Positions 17,158 through 25,375 of a DNA stretch of 64,000 nt are shown one piece after another. Each line of letters opens with the position of its first letter. Position 1 is the stretch's first letter. The position numbers and the translations under genes are program-made. The notes below the pieces were generated by a model. That model saw nothing but the letters and a program-made list of their open reading frames with translations. It did no database searches and was not told the DNA's origin. This DNA is from Palsa-601 sp963801185. GTDB taxonomy: Bacteria > Actinomycetota > Acidimicrobiia > Acidimicrobiales > Bog-793. The DNA lies in assembly GCA_963801185.1 (NCBI GenBank), contig CAWDDW010000003.1, positions 1,302,001 through 1,366,000 of the forward strand, given 5' to 3'.

Positions 17158-17942
17158 GCGATCTCGTCCTCGAGGTCGAGGACGTCGGGCTGTCCTTCGG
17201 TGCCGTGGCGGCGCTCAGCGACGTCAGCTTCGGTGTCGGTGCTAGCGAGCTGTTCGCAGTCATCGGCCCTAACGGCGCCGGCAAGACGACGCTGTTCAAC
17301 CTCCTGAGTTGTATCTACCCGCCGACAGCCGGCAGGATCCGCTACCTCGGGAACGACATGGCAAGGCTTCGGCCTCACGATCTCGCCGGTCTCGGGATCG
17401 CCCGCACGTTTCAGAACCTGGCGTTGTTCCCGGAGCTGTCGGTGTTGGAGAACGTCCTCGTCGGGCGCACGCATCTCATGAGATCCGGGCCGGTCTGGGT
17501 CGGCGTCGGCCTTCCGTCCGCCCGCAGGGAGGAGAGTCTCAATAGGAGCGCCGCCATGGAGGCGCTCGAGTTCGTCGGTCTCGCTGACATCGCTTCCAAA
17601 CCCGTCGCCACCTTGCCGTACGGGGTGCGCAAGCGGGTCGAGCTCGCACGCGTCGTCACCATGGAACCGAAGCTCCTGCTCCTCGACGAGCCGGTGGCGG
17701 GCATGAGCCGGACCGAGCGGACCGAGATCACATCTCTCGTGCGTGCTGTGCACGAGCGATTCTCCCCGACGGTGGTGCTCGTGGAGCATGACATGACCGT
17801 CGTGATGTCGCTGGCCGAACGCGTTCTCGTTCTCGACTTCGGGCGCACCATCGCTCTCGGCAGTCCCGAGGAGATCCAGGCCAATCCCGAAGTGGTTCGC
17901 GCCTACCTCGGCGAGCCAGATCCGGACGGAGCCGAGTCATGA
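17154..17942 (+). CDS. LIV-type ABC transporter ATP-binding protein (LivG-like)
   Basis: The second ABC ATPase of the importer, 262 residues. Walker A GPNGAGKTTLFNLL and the LivG-typical GIARTFQNLALFPELSV are present. The signature motif is degenerate: TLPYGVRKRVELAR in place of LSGGQ, a form often seen in LivG proteins. Walker B is LLLLDEPVAGM and the switch histidine is in LVEHDM. The GTG start at 17154 overlaps the previous stop (GTGA); the stop overlaps the permease ATG. Confidence 0.92.
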   Translation: MSDLVLEVEDVGLSFGAVAALSDVSFGVGASELFAVIGPNGAGKTTLFNLLSCIYPPTAGRIRYLGNDMARLRPHDLAGLGIARTFQNLALFPELSVLENVLVGRTHLMRSGPVWVGVGLPSARREESLNRSAAMEALEFVGLADIASKPVATLPYGVRKRVELARVVTMEPKLLLLDEPVAGMSRTERTEITSLVRAVHERFSPTVVLVEHDMTVVMSLAERVLVLDFGRTIALGSPEEIQANPEVVRAYLGEPDPDGAES

Positions 17943-18835
17943 AGACCTTCGCCCTGTTGCTGTTCTCCGGCCTCGCGCTCGGGGCGATCTATGCGCTCAT
18001 CGCGCTCGGTTTCACGGTGATCTACCGTGCGAGCCGCATCATCAATTTCGCCCAGGGCGCGCTGCTGGCGCTCGGTGCGCTCATCACGTCCGCACTGATC
18101 TCCGTCGACAACCTTCCCTTCTGGCTCGCCTTCCTGATCGGGGCGACCCTCACGGCGGCGGCGGGTCTCGCCTTCCAGATGCTCGTGCTGCGGTTCGCCG
18201 TCGGCAAGCCGGATTTCACCATCGTGATGCTCACACTCGGCCTCGCCATCGTCGTCGGCGCTGCACTCGACGCAGCCTTCGGCGCCTACCCGAGATCGAA
18301 CGGAGACGTGTGGGGATCGAGCGTGCTGCACGTCGCCGGGCTTTCGGTGCTCTGGGTGCAGGTGTGGACAATCCTGAGTGCCGTCGTGCTGCTCGTGGCG
18401 TTTCGGCTGTTGAACCAGCACACGAAGTACGGCCTCGCCATGCGCAGTACCGCTGCTGATACCGAGGCCGCCCTCGCCGTCGGGATACCGCTGAAGCGCG
18501 TGTATGGCCTTGCCTGGGCACTCGCCGGCCTGGTCGCTTGCGTCGGAGGTGTCTTCCTCGGCGCGTACCCCAGCACGGTGAGCCCTGCGATCAGTGACGT
18601 GGCGTTCCTCGCTTTTCCCGCCATCATCCTCGGGGGCATCGACTCGACCACAGGGGCAGTCGTCGGCGGCTTCATCATCGGCGTCGTGGAGCAGCTGACC
18701 GCCGGCTACCAGCCGCAGTACGCCTCCTTCCTCGGCCAGGACTTCTATCTGGTGGCGCCATACGTTGTCATGATCATCGTGCTGCTCGTCCGCCCCTACG
18801 GCTTGTTCGGCTCTCGTCCGGCGGAACGTCTGTGA
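17939..18835 (+). CDS. LIV-type ABC transporter permease (LivH-like)
   Basis: A 298-residue polytopic permease. It opens with the LivH-like FSGLALGAIYALIALGFTVIYRAS segment region and NFAQGALLALGA, and holds the family loop near AMRSTAADTEAALAVGI, which contacts the ATPase. About eight hydrophobic helices. It forms the inner-membrane channel with the next gene product. ATG start in an ATGA overlap. Confidence 0.92.
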   Translation: MKTFALLLFSGLALGAIYALIALGFTVIYRASRIINFAQGALLALGALITSALISVDNLPFWLAFLIGATLTAAAGLAFQMLVLRFAVGKPDFTIVMLTLGLAIVVGAALDAAFGAYPRSNGDVWGSSVLHVAGLSVLWVQVWTILSAVVLLVAFRLLNQHTKYGLAMRSTAADTEAALAVGIPLKRVYGLAWALAGLVACVGGVFLGAYPSTVSPAISDVAFLAFPAIILGGIDSTTGAVVGGFIIGVVEQLTAGYQPQYASFLGQDFYLVAPYVVMIIVLLVRPYGLFGSRPAERL

Positions 18836-19929
18836 GCGCCCTTGCTCGGTCCGCCGCCTCGAGTATCAGCCGTCAACCTCGGGGAGCTGCGACCGCCGGC
18901 GCCGTCATCCTCGGGATCCTCTTGCCGTTCTGGGTCGACGCGTACTGGCTCTCGACCCTCGTCTTCGTGCTGATTGCCGCCCTCGGGGCGCTCGGTCTCG
19001 ACGTGCTGACCGGCCGGACCGGCCAGATCTCGCTCGGCCACGCCTTCTTCCTCGCTGCCGGCGCTTACACAGGTGGCGTGCTCGGCGCCAACCTGCACCT
19101 GACCGCAGCGCTGTGGATCCCGGCAGCTGGCGTGGTGGCCGGGCTTCTCGGCGCCATCGTTGCCCCGACGGCCCTCCGGTTGCGGGGCCTCTACCTGGCG
19201 ATCGTCACCATCGGCCTCGTCTACATCGGTCAGGACGTAGCCATGAACGTGACGACTCTCTCGGGCGGACCGGGTGGGCGCTCGCTCCCGGTGCCCTTCA
19301 ACTTCGTCAACGGACTGTCGATCGGCAGCCTCGCCATCACCGAGGACGGTCTGTACTACTACCTCGCCCTCATCCTGCTCGGGCTCGGCATGGCGTATGT
19401 CCGCAATCTCGGTCGAAGCCGGATAGGCCGCAACATGGCAGCCGTCCGGGACCGCGAACTCGCCGCCGCCGTCCTCGGTGTGAATGTCGCCCGAACGAAG
19501 ACGACGGCCTTCGTCGTATCCTCGGTCATGGCCGGTGTCGCCGGAGCGATGTACGGGTCCTTCCTCGGGTTCGTCACTCCCGGGCAGTTCGATCTCCTCC
19601 TTTCCATCCAGTACGTGATCATCATCGTGGTCGGAGGGATGGGCTCTTTATGGGGCCCGCTGCTCGGTTCGCTCTTCGTGGTCGGCCTCCCGTCGTTGCT
19701 GCAGAACTACGTCAGCGCGCTGCCGTTTCTTGCGGGCGGCACGCGCACGACGGGAATCCCGGTGACGGATGCCACCGACATCATCTACGGCGTGCTGCTC
19801 ATCACGTTCCTGCTCGTTGAACCGCGGGGCGTCGTCGGCCTCGCCCACCGAATCGGATCGCTCGTCCGGCGCCGTCGAGCTACTCCGAGAGATCTAGGCG
19901 TCATCAACTCACTCACACAGGAGGGGTAG
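18832..19929 (+). CDS. LIV-type ABC transporter permease (LivM-like)
   Basis: A 365-residue permease with the LivM hallmarks: GLDVLTGRTGQISLGHA, GLYLAIVTIGLVYI and the ATPase-contact region RNMAAVRDRELAAAVLG, then GGMGSLWGPLLGS. Typical LivM topology with hydrophobic helices through the whole length. GTG start overlaps the previous stop (GTGA). The binding-protein gene starts 9 bases downstream. Confidence 0.92.
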   Translation: MSALARSAASSISRQPRGAATAGAVILGILLPFWVDAYWLSTLVFVLIAALGALGLDVLTGRTGQISLGHAFFLAAGAYTGGVLGANLHLTAALWIPAAGVVAGLLGAIVAPTALRLRGLYLAIVTIGLVYIGQDVAMNVTTLSGGPGGRSLPVPFNFVNGLSIGSLAITEDGLYYYLALILLGLGMAYVRNLGRSRIGRNMAAVRDRELAAAVLGVNVARTKTTAFVVSSVMAGVAGAMYGSFLGFVTPGQFDLLLSIQYVIIIVVGGMGSLWGPLLGSLFVVGLPSLLQNYVSALPFLAGGTRTTGIPVTDATDIIYGVLLITFLLVEPRGVVGLAHRIGSLVRRRRATPRDLGVINSLTQEG

Positions 19930-19937
19930 ACACGAAC

Positions 19938-21242
19938 ATGCACATCGACAAAGCGAGAACCGCACTACTTGTCGGCGTTCTCGGGCTCGTGCTCGCCGGA
20001 TGTTCGACGGGTGGTAGCTCTGCAACGACGACGTCGGCGCCGAAGTCGCCAACGTTCACGACCGGGCCAGGTGTCGACCTGGCCACAAAGACCATCACAC
20101 TCGGGGTCCTCACGGCACTGTCGGGGTCGGCTGCGCTGATCGGCAAGCCGCTCACGTACGGGCAGCAGGCCTATTGGGATTACATCAACGCCCACGGCGG
20201 CATCGACGGCTGGAAGGTGAAGCTCGACATCAAGGACGACCAGTACAACCCGCAGGTCCATGTACAGGTCTACAACGAGATCGCCCCGGACGTCGCCTTC
20301 ATGGCCCAGTCGTTCGGGAGCCCCACCACATCGGCGATCGAGGCGTCGGCGCAGTCGGCCGGCATCATGCTCGGTACCGCAGCGCAGTCGTCGGCGTTCG
20401 TCAACCAGTCGATCAACGCAGTCATCGGGACGCCGTACGCGATCGATGTCGCGAATGCCCTCTACTACCTCACACACACTCTCGGGAAGGCGAACGCCAA
20501 GGTTGGCATCGTCTACCAGAACGACGCATACGGAGCAGATGGGTTGAAGGGTTACGACGCCGCCCTGAAGGCGTATCACTTCGACAACGTCGGAAGTGCC
20601 AACTACGCCGAGACGGACACGGCCTCGTTCACGTCGCAAGCGCTCGCGATGAAGAACGACGGGGCGCAGTACGTGGTGCTCACGGCCATCCCGACCGCGG
20701 CCGCCTTCACCATCGCCGCCGCTGCGGTCATCGGCTACCACCCGCAGTGGATTCTGCAGGGTCCCGCCTGGTCGGAGTACCTGATGACGGCGACCGGGGC
20801 AGCCGGTTCGAAGGCGACAGCGGTGGAGCCCGCCATGGTGGGGGCATGGGTGCTCGGCTTCGAAGCCGGGTGGGGTGATACGAGCGTTCCGGGGATGGCG
20901 CAGTTCCTCTCTATCCACAACACCTATTTCAAGAGTCAGGTCCCCGACGGCTACTACATGTACGGGTACTGTCTGGCTGAGATGGAGACGGCGGTCCTCC
21001 GAAAGGCGATCGCCGCGAAGAACCTCTCGCGTGCCGGGATCCTCAGCGCGAAGGAGAATCTGGGAACCGTCAACTTCGGTGGTCTCATCCCCTCCGCGAC
21101 GTATACGCCGAAGAACGGGCCGGCCGACCGCGAGACCGACATCGCCGAGGTGAATCTCACAGCGCCCGGGTTCCTCAAGATCGTCCAGCCCTACTTCGAG
21201 AGTGCCGTCGCGAAGAAGATGACCTTCCAAGCGGCAAGCTGA
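19938..21242 (+). CDS. LIV-type ABC transporter substrate-binding lipoprotein
   Basis: A 434-residue periplasmic-binding-protein type 1 lipoprotein. The signal peptide ends in the lipobox LAGC (MHIDKAR, hydrophobic LLVGVLGLVLAGC), followed by a Ser/Thr-rich linker and the mature domain starting TITLGVLTALSGSAALIG. It captures the substrate outside the cell for the LivHMGF-like channel. GAGGGG lies upstream of the ATG. The gene is last in the operon and is followed by a strong hairpin, as expected for the operon end. The sequence does not reveal the ligand. Confidence 0.9.
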   Translation: MHIDKARTALLVGVLGLVLAGCSTGGSSATTTSAPKSPTFTTGPGVDLATKTITLGVLTALSGSAALIGKPLTYGQQAYWDYINAHGGIDGWKVKLDIKDDQYNPQVHVQVYNEIAPDVAFMAQSFGSPTTSAIEASAQSAGIMLGTAAQSSAFVNQSINAVIGTPYAIDVANALYYLTHTLGKANAKVGIVYQNDAYGADGLKGYDAALKAYHFDNVGSANYAETDTASFTSQALAMKNDGAQYVVLTAIPTAAAFTIAAAAVIGYHPQWILQGPAWSEYLMTATGAAGSKATAVEPAMVGAWVLGFEAGWGDTSVPGMAQFLSIHNTYFKSQVPDGYYMYGYCLAEMETAVLRKAIAAKNLSRAGILSAKENLGTVNFGGLIPSATYTPKNGPADRETDIAEVNLTAPGFLKIVQPYFESAVAKKMTFQAAS

Positions 21243-21254
21243 CCGAGGCGCGGA

Positions 21255-21288
21255 GCCGCGGCGCAGCTTTGAGGTGCTGCGCCGCGGC
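21255..21288 (+). terminator. Strong hairpin after the LIV operon
   Basis: GCCGCGGCGCAGC (21255-21267) pairs perfectly with GCTGCGCCGCGGC (21276-21288), a 13-base stem with an 8-base loop, 12 bases past the binding-protein stop. No long T-run follows, which is common for terminators in high-GC actinobacteria. Confidence 0.75.
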
Positions 21289-21402
21289 CTCCGGGCCAGG
21301 AGACAGGAGAAGCGTCCCCGCTCGGCGTTATCATCCACCTCACGCGCGCTAGGCCTGCATGAGGCAGGCTGCTCGAGGCGCCCAAGGAGACGGAGGCCGA
21401 AG

Positions 21403-21690
21403 TTGTCTGACACGAGTGGCTCCACGCTCACGAGGAGCGAGGTCGTCGACCTCGTACGCAATCAGCTGGCAGAGATACTCGAGATCGACGGGTCGACCAT
21501 CTCTGAGTCCTCGTCCTTCTCCGACGATCTGAACGCCGACTCGCTGGCCTTGATCGAGCTGGTAGAGGCGCTCGAGGAAGAGCTCGCCGACAAGGTCCCA
21601 GGATTCCGCATCGACGACGAGGACCTCGAGGACCTCCGCACGGTCCGGGACGCCGTCGACTACGTCAGCGCCAAGCTCGAAGGGGCGTGA
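21403..21690 (+). CDS. acpP: Acyl carrier protein
   Basis: A 95-residue ACP. The phosphopantetheine site is Ser47 in the motif NADSLALIELV (DSL), and the helical, acidic character is typical. The start is a TTG at 21403, 7 bases after GGAGG; no ATG or GTG gives a better N-terminus. It carries growing acyl chains in fatty-acid synthesis. Its stop overlaps the GTG start of rnc, the common acpP-rnc pairing. Confidence 0.92.
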   Translation: MSDTSGSTLTRSEVVDLVRNQLAEILEIDGSTISESSSFSDDLNADSLALIELVEALEEELADKVPGFRIDDEDLEDLRTVRDAVDYVSAKLEGA

Positions 21691-22484
21691 GCCTGAAGCC
21701 TCTCGGCTCCACCGGAGAGCAGTCGCCGAGGACTGAACCACCTGACGAGCGGCCGGCGGGCGCGGTCACCGCGGGAATGGACGCCCTGGCGACACGGCTC
21801 GAGCCGTACGGCGTGCCCCCCGATCTCCTCCGTCAGGCGATGGCGCATCGGTCCTTCTGCTCCGAGCATGCCTCTCAGCCCTCCAACGAACGGCTGGAGC
21901 TCCTCGGAGACGCAGTGCTCGGTCTCGTGGTCACCGACCACCTCTACCGCTCGTTTCCCTCCCTCCCCGAGGGCGATCTCGCCCGGGTGCGAGCGGCGGT
22001 CGTGTCCACCCTCGGCCTCGGTCCGATCGCTTCAGGGCTCGGCCTCGGCGACGCGGTTCTCCTCGGACGCGGAGAGGAGTCGTCCGGCGGGCGCGAGAAG
22101 GGCTCGATCCTCGTCGACTGCCTCGAAGCGGTCATGGGCGCCGTCTACCTCTCGGCCGGGTTCGAGGGAGCTCAGAGGTTCGTCGAGTCGCTCGTCGCCG
22201 AGGAGATCGGCACAGTCGCCAACGAGGCCCGCCTCGGTGACCCGAAGAACCGGCTGCAGGAGCTCTGTGCGCATCTCGGTTGCGGCGCCCCCTTCTACGC
22301 GATCGCCGAGCAGGGCCCCGATCACGCGAAGCAGTTCACTGCCGAGGCTCTCGTGTCAGGCCGTAGGCTCGGGTCCGGCGAGGGACGCTCGAAGAAGGAC
22401 GCAGAACGCCAAGCCGCGCTCGTCGCGCTGCTCGCGCTCACCTCCGCGAACGGCGGCTCGAGCAGTTCCCGCTCACCGAGCGTC
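21687..22484 (+). CDS. rnc: Ribonuclease III (no own stop; open into mutM)
   Basis: RNase III cleaves double-stranded RNA in rRNA and mRNA processing. The catalytic signature NERLELLGDAVLG and the second acidic pair in LVDCLEAVMGAVYL are present, followed by a C-terminal dsRNA-binding domain (NRLQELC to SKKDAERQAALVALLAL). GTG start at 21687 overlaps the acpP stop. After a Ser-rich tail the frame has no stop before MutM: the two are one 545-codon open frame. I end rnc where the MutM start codon lies. In frame 2 a TGA at 22490-22492 would stop rnc if a small indel exists in the tail. Confidence 0.85.
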
Positions 22485-23324
22485 GTGCCTGAGCTCCCCG
22501 AAGTGGAGACGGTCCGCCGTGGTCTCGACCGCATCCTTCCCGGCAAAGTGGCGGTCAGTGTGAAGGTGACCGGCGCACGTTCCGTGCGGCGCCAGCGTCC
22601 CGCAGAGCTCCGCGACCGCCTGGAGGGAAGAAGGTTCGTCCGTACCGATCGTCGAGGCAAGTACCTCGCGCTCCTGCTCGACGACGGCCAGGTTCTCGTC
22701 GTCCACCTTCGGATGAGCGGCCAGCTCTTGTGGGTCGGGGAACCGGCCTCGGTTCCGAAGGCAGCCCACACGCACGTGGTCATGGGGCTCGATGACGGGA
22801 GCGAGTTGCGTTTCGTAGATCCGAGGACATTCGGGGAGTGGTTCGTCACCGAGGACGTGAGACGAGACGGCCTGCCTGTCGAGTTCGACCGCCTGGGGCC
22901 CGATCCTCTCGTCGACCGAGTCACGGCGAAGCTGTTGCGTGCACGCCTCGGCCACAAGAAGACGGCGGTCAAGGTGGCCCTCACCGACCAGGCGGTGATA
23001 GCCGGGATCGGCAATCTGTACGCGGACGAGATCTGTCATGCGGCACGAGTGCGACCCGACCGTCGTTGCGACGCTCTCAGCGAAGAGGAGCTGCGGGCGC
23101 TCTCCCGTTCGATCGCGTCGATCCTGGGCGCGGCGGTGAAGCGGCGCGGGTCGTCGCTGAGGGACGCGAGCTACAGGGATCTCATGGGTGAGCTCGGCGA
23201 CTACCAGCGCAATCACCGGGTGTACGACCGCTCCGGTGAGCCCTGCCGTCGATGCGGCTCGTCGATCGAGAAGATCGGGATCGGTGCTCGCGTCGCCTAT
23301 TGCTGTCCGGGTTGCCAGGTCTGA
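22485..23324 (+). CDS. mutM: Formamidopyrimidine-DNA glycosylase
   Basis: MutM/Fpg removes oxidised purines such as 8-oxoguanine and cuts the abasic site. The family start PELPEVETVRRGL is intact directly after the GTG at 22485; the catalytic residue is Pro2, which must be the N-terminal residue. The lysine in RRGKYL, the IAGIGNLYADEI helix-two-turn-helix motif and the C-terminal zinc finger CRRC ... CCPGC are present; length 279. There is no clear ribosome site, and the frame is continuous with rnc upstream. If translated only as a fusion, the glycosylase would be inactive, so internal initiation or coupled translation is expected. Confidence 0.88.
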   Translation: MPELPEVETVRRGLDRILPGKVAVSVKVTGARSVRRQRPAELRDRLEGRRFVRTDRRGKYLALLLDDGQVLVVHLRMSGQLLWVGEPASVPKAAHTHVVMGLDDGSELRFVDPRTFGEWFVTEDVRRDGLPVEFDRLGPDPLVDRVTAKLLRARLGHKKTAVKVALTDQAVIAGIGNLYADEICHAARVRPDRRCDALSEEELRALSRSIASILGAAVKRRGSSLRDASYRDLMGELGDYQRNHRVYDRSGEPCRRCGSSIEKIGIGARVAYCCPGCQV

Positions 23325-23342
23325 CACAGGTAGTCTTCGGCG

Positions 23343-25322
23343 ATGCTCGACCGGTCCTCGTCGACCGAGGCACCGCAAGGCGAGTCGCGACGTCCATACC
23401 TGATCGCCCTCGCCGCCCTTGCATGCTTCTCGGTCGTCGCGAGCTATCTCGTCTACCGGACGATCTTTCCCCTCGACTCGGGCGACCTCGACGAAGGCGT
23501 CTATGTGTTCCAGGCGAACATGTTGTTGCACGGACTGGTCTCGCTACCGGTGCACAGCTACGGCGAGTTCTTCCGGCCGTGGCTCACCGGCGTGCGAGAC
23601 GGCCGGATCTTCACCGAGTTCCAGTTCGGTCTCCCGGCCTTCCTGGCGGCTTCGCAGCTGATCTTCGGCTCGATGCGAGTCGGGCTTGCGCTGCTTGCCG
23701 GAACGACGGTCATCGCGGCCTACGGCTTTGCCTTCGAACTGCTGGGTGATCGCCGCGTCGCCGTTGGCGCCGGCGCGTTTCTTGCACTCTCGCCCGTCTT
23801 CCTCGTGCACTCGGCACTGATCCTGACGTACACGTTGTCGCTCTTCGGCTTGACGGCCGCCGGATGGGGCCTGCTGCGCGGGTGCCGCACCGGGCGGCAA
23901 CGTGACCTGCTTCTCGGGGCGATGGCGCTCGGCGTGGCCGTGCTCACGCGACCCTTCGACGCCCTCTTGTTCGGAGCGCCCCTGCTGGCGCTCGCCCTCC
24001 ACCGGCTCCATCGCGAGCGGTCGTGGTCCTCCTCCTTCACTCTCCTGGCGGTACCGATCGCCATCGGGCTGGCACCGTTCGTCGCCGCCACGCTCTGGTA
24101 CAACTGGCAGGCGACCGGGTCGCCCTTGGCATTCCCGAACATGACGGCGGACCCGCTCAACACCTTCGGTTTCGGGACACGCCGCCTGATGATCGGCCAA
24201 CCGGCGAGGACGTACAGCATGAGGGACGGCCTCGTGGCTCTCAACGCCAACGCCGTCACCATACCGGGCTGGCTCTTCGGTGGCCCCGTGATGCTGATCC
24301 TCGCCGCGTTCGGCCTGTACAAGATGCGAAAGCCGGCAGAGGCGATCGCCCTCGTCGCCATCGCCATCGCGTTCCCTCTCGGGTACTGCTTCTGGTGGGC
24401 GACGGCGCTGTCCGGCGCCAGTGCCGAGAACGGGCTCGGGCCCCAGTACTACGTACCGTCGTTCATCCCACTTGTCATACTCGGCGCCGTCGGGTTCACG
24501 AACTTGATCGAGAACCGGGGTCGGACGGTCGCCGTGGCAGGCGTGGCGGTGCTGATCGCAGTCACAGGCTGGGCAATTCCCACCAAGATCAAGGCGAATC
24601 TGGCCGTGACGAGGGCCTTCCAACACGTCCAGCGGCTGGTGCGCCCGGCGCCCGGCTACGCGCTGGTGTTCATCCACCCTGATACGCCCCTCGTCGCCTA
24701 CCTGTTGGCCGCCTACCCGTTCCTCCAGACGAATCCTGACCTTCACGGCCATATCGTGTTCGCCGTGGACGAGGGTGCCCGCGACACCTCCTTGATGCGC
24801 GAGATGCCTCACAGGCGGGCGTACGTGCTCCGCCGGCAGTACGAGCCGGGCGATCAACTGTTCGCCCCGAGCGGCGGCTTCTTCGCCGTGCGGCCGGCAC
24901 AAGCGAGGCGCTTTCACGTCTCGCTCTCGCCGCTCGATTTCCCTTTCGAGACTTACGTCCGTGCCTACATCTCCGACGGGGTCACGTCCCGGTTCAAGTG
25001 GCTCCGTCGCGGTGCCGGCGGGGACTACCCCTCGACGAGCTGGACCGTCGCCGTCGGCTCCCCGACGGGCAGCAGCGCTCGCACGTTCACGCTGCCGCGC
25101 CGTCACGAAGGCACGCTGACCGTCGGGATCGAGACCTCGGCGACCAACACGTTCGCCCGGCCTACCTGGCGACAGTCCCGCGTCGACTACGCCACCTCGT
25201 CGCGGACGATCACAGCGATAATTCCAGGCCTCGGGTGGTCGTACGTCGAGTACCCGGCCGGTGGGCTCTGGCTCCCCGCCGATGTGACATCGGCGATCAG
25301 GGTGAGCGTGACCCCGGGCTGA
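23343..25322 (+). CDS. GT-C family membrane glycosyltransferase (ArnT/PMT-like)
   Basis: A 659-residue polytopic membrane protein. After a short cytosolic stretch comes helix 1 and then an extracytoplasmic loop with an acidic motif (LDSGDLDEGVYVFQA), the place of the catalytic aspartate in GT-C enzymes using polyprenyl-phosphate sugars. Some ten further helices and a C-terminal soluble domain of about 250 residues follow. Family assignment is to GT39/PMT_2-like proteins; donor and acceptor are unknown. It sits between mutM and an AftD-like gene, so it probably works on the same cell-envelope glycan. Confidence 0.7.
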   Translation: MLDRSSSTEAPQGESRRPYLIALAALACFSVVASYLVYRTIFPLDSGDLDEGVYVFQANMLLHGLVSLPVHSYGEFFRPWLTGVRDGRIFTEFQFGLPAFLAASQLIFGSMRVGLALLAGTTVIAAYGFAFELLGDRRVAVGAGAFLALSPVFLVHSALILTYTLSLFGLTAAGWGLLRGCRTGRQRDLLLGAMALGVAVLTRPFDALLFGAPLLALALHRLHRERSWSSSFTLLAVPIAIGLAPFVAATLWYNWQATGSPLAFPNMTADPLNTFGFGTRRLMIGQPARTYSMRDGLVALNANAVTIPGWLFGGPVMLILAAFGLYKMRKPAEAIALVAIAIAFPLGYCFWWATALSGASAENGLGPQYYVPSFIPLVILGAVGFTNLIENRGRTVAVAGVAVLIAVTGWAIPTKIKANLAVTRAFQHVQRLVRPAPGYALVFIHPDTPLVAYLLAAYPFLQTNPDLHGHIVFAVDEGARDTSLMREMPHRRAYVLRRQYEPGDQLFAPSGGFFAVRPAQARRFHVSLSPLDFPFETYVRAYISDGVTSRFKWLRRGAGGDYPSTSWTVAVGSPTGSSARTFTLPRRHEGTLTVGIETSATNTFARPTWRQSRVDYATSSRTITAIIPGLGWSYVEYPAGGLWLPADVTSAIRVSVTPG

Positions 25323-25375
25323 GCGCCTTCCGCGGTCCGCCTCGACGTGGGGCGGCGCAGTAGCTTGTTGCCCGT

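Noticed and set aside
16399..19929. Labelling the importer as specific for leucine/isoleucine/valine
   Set aside because: Sequence shows only the LIV family; many members carry other substrates and the linked hydrolase argues for a different one.
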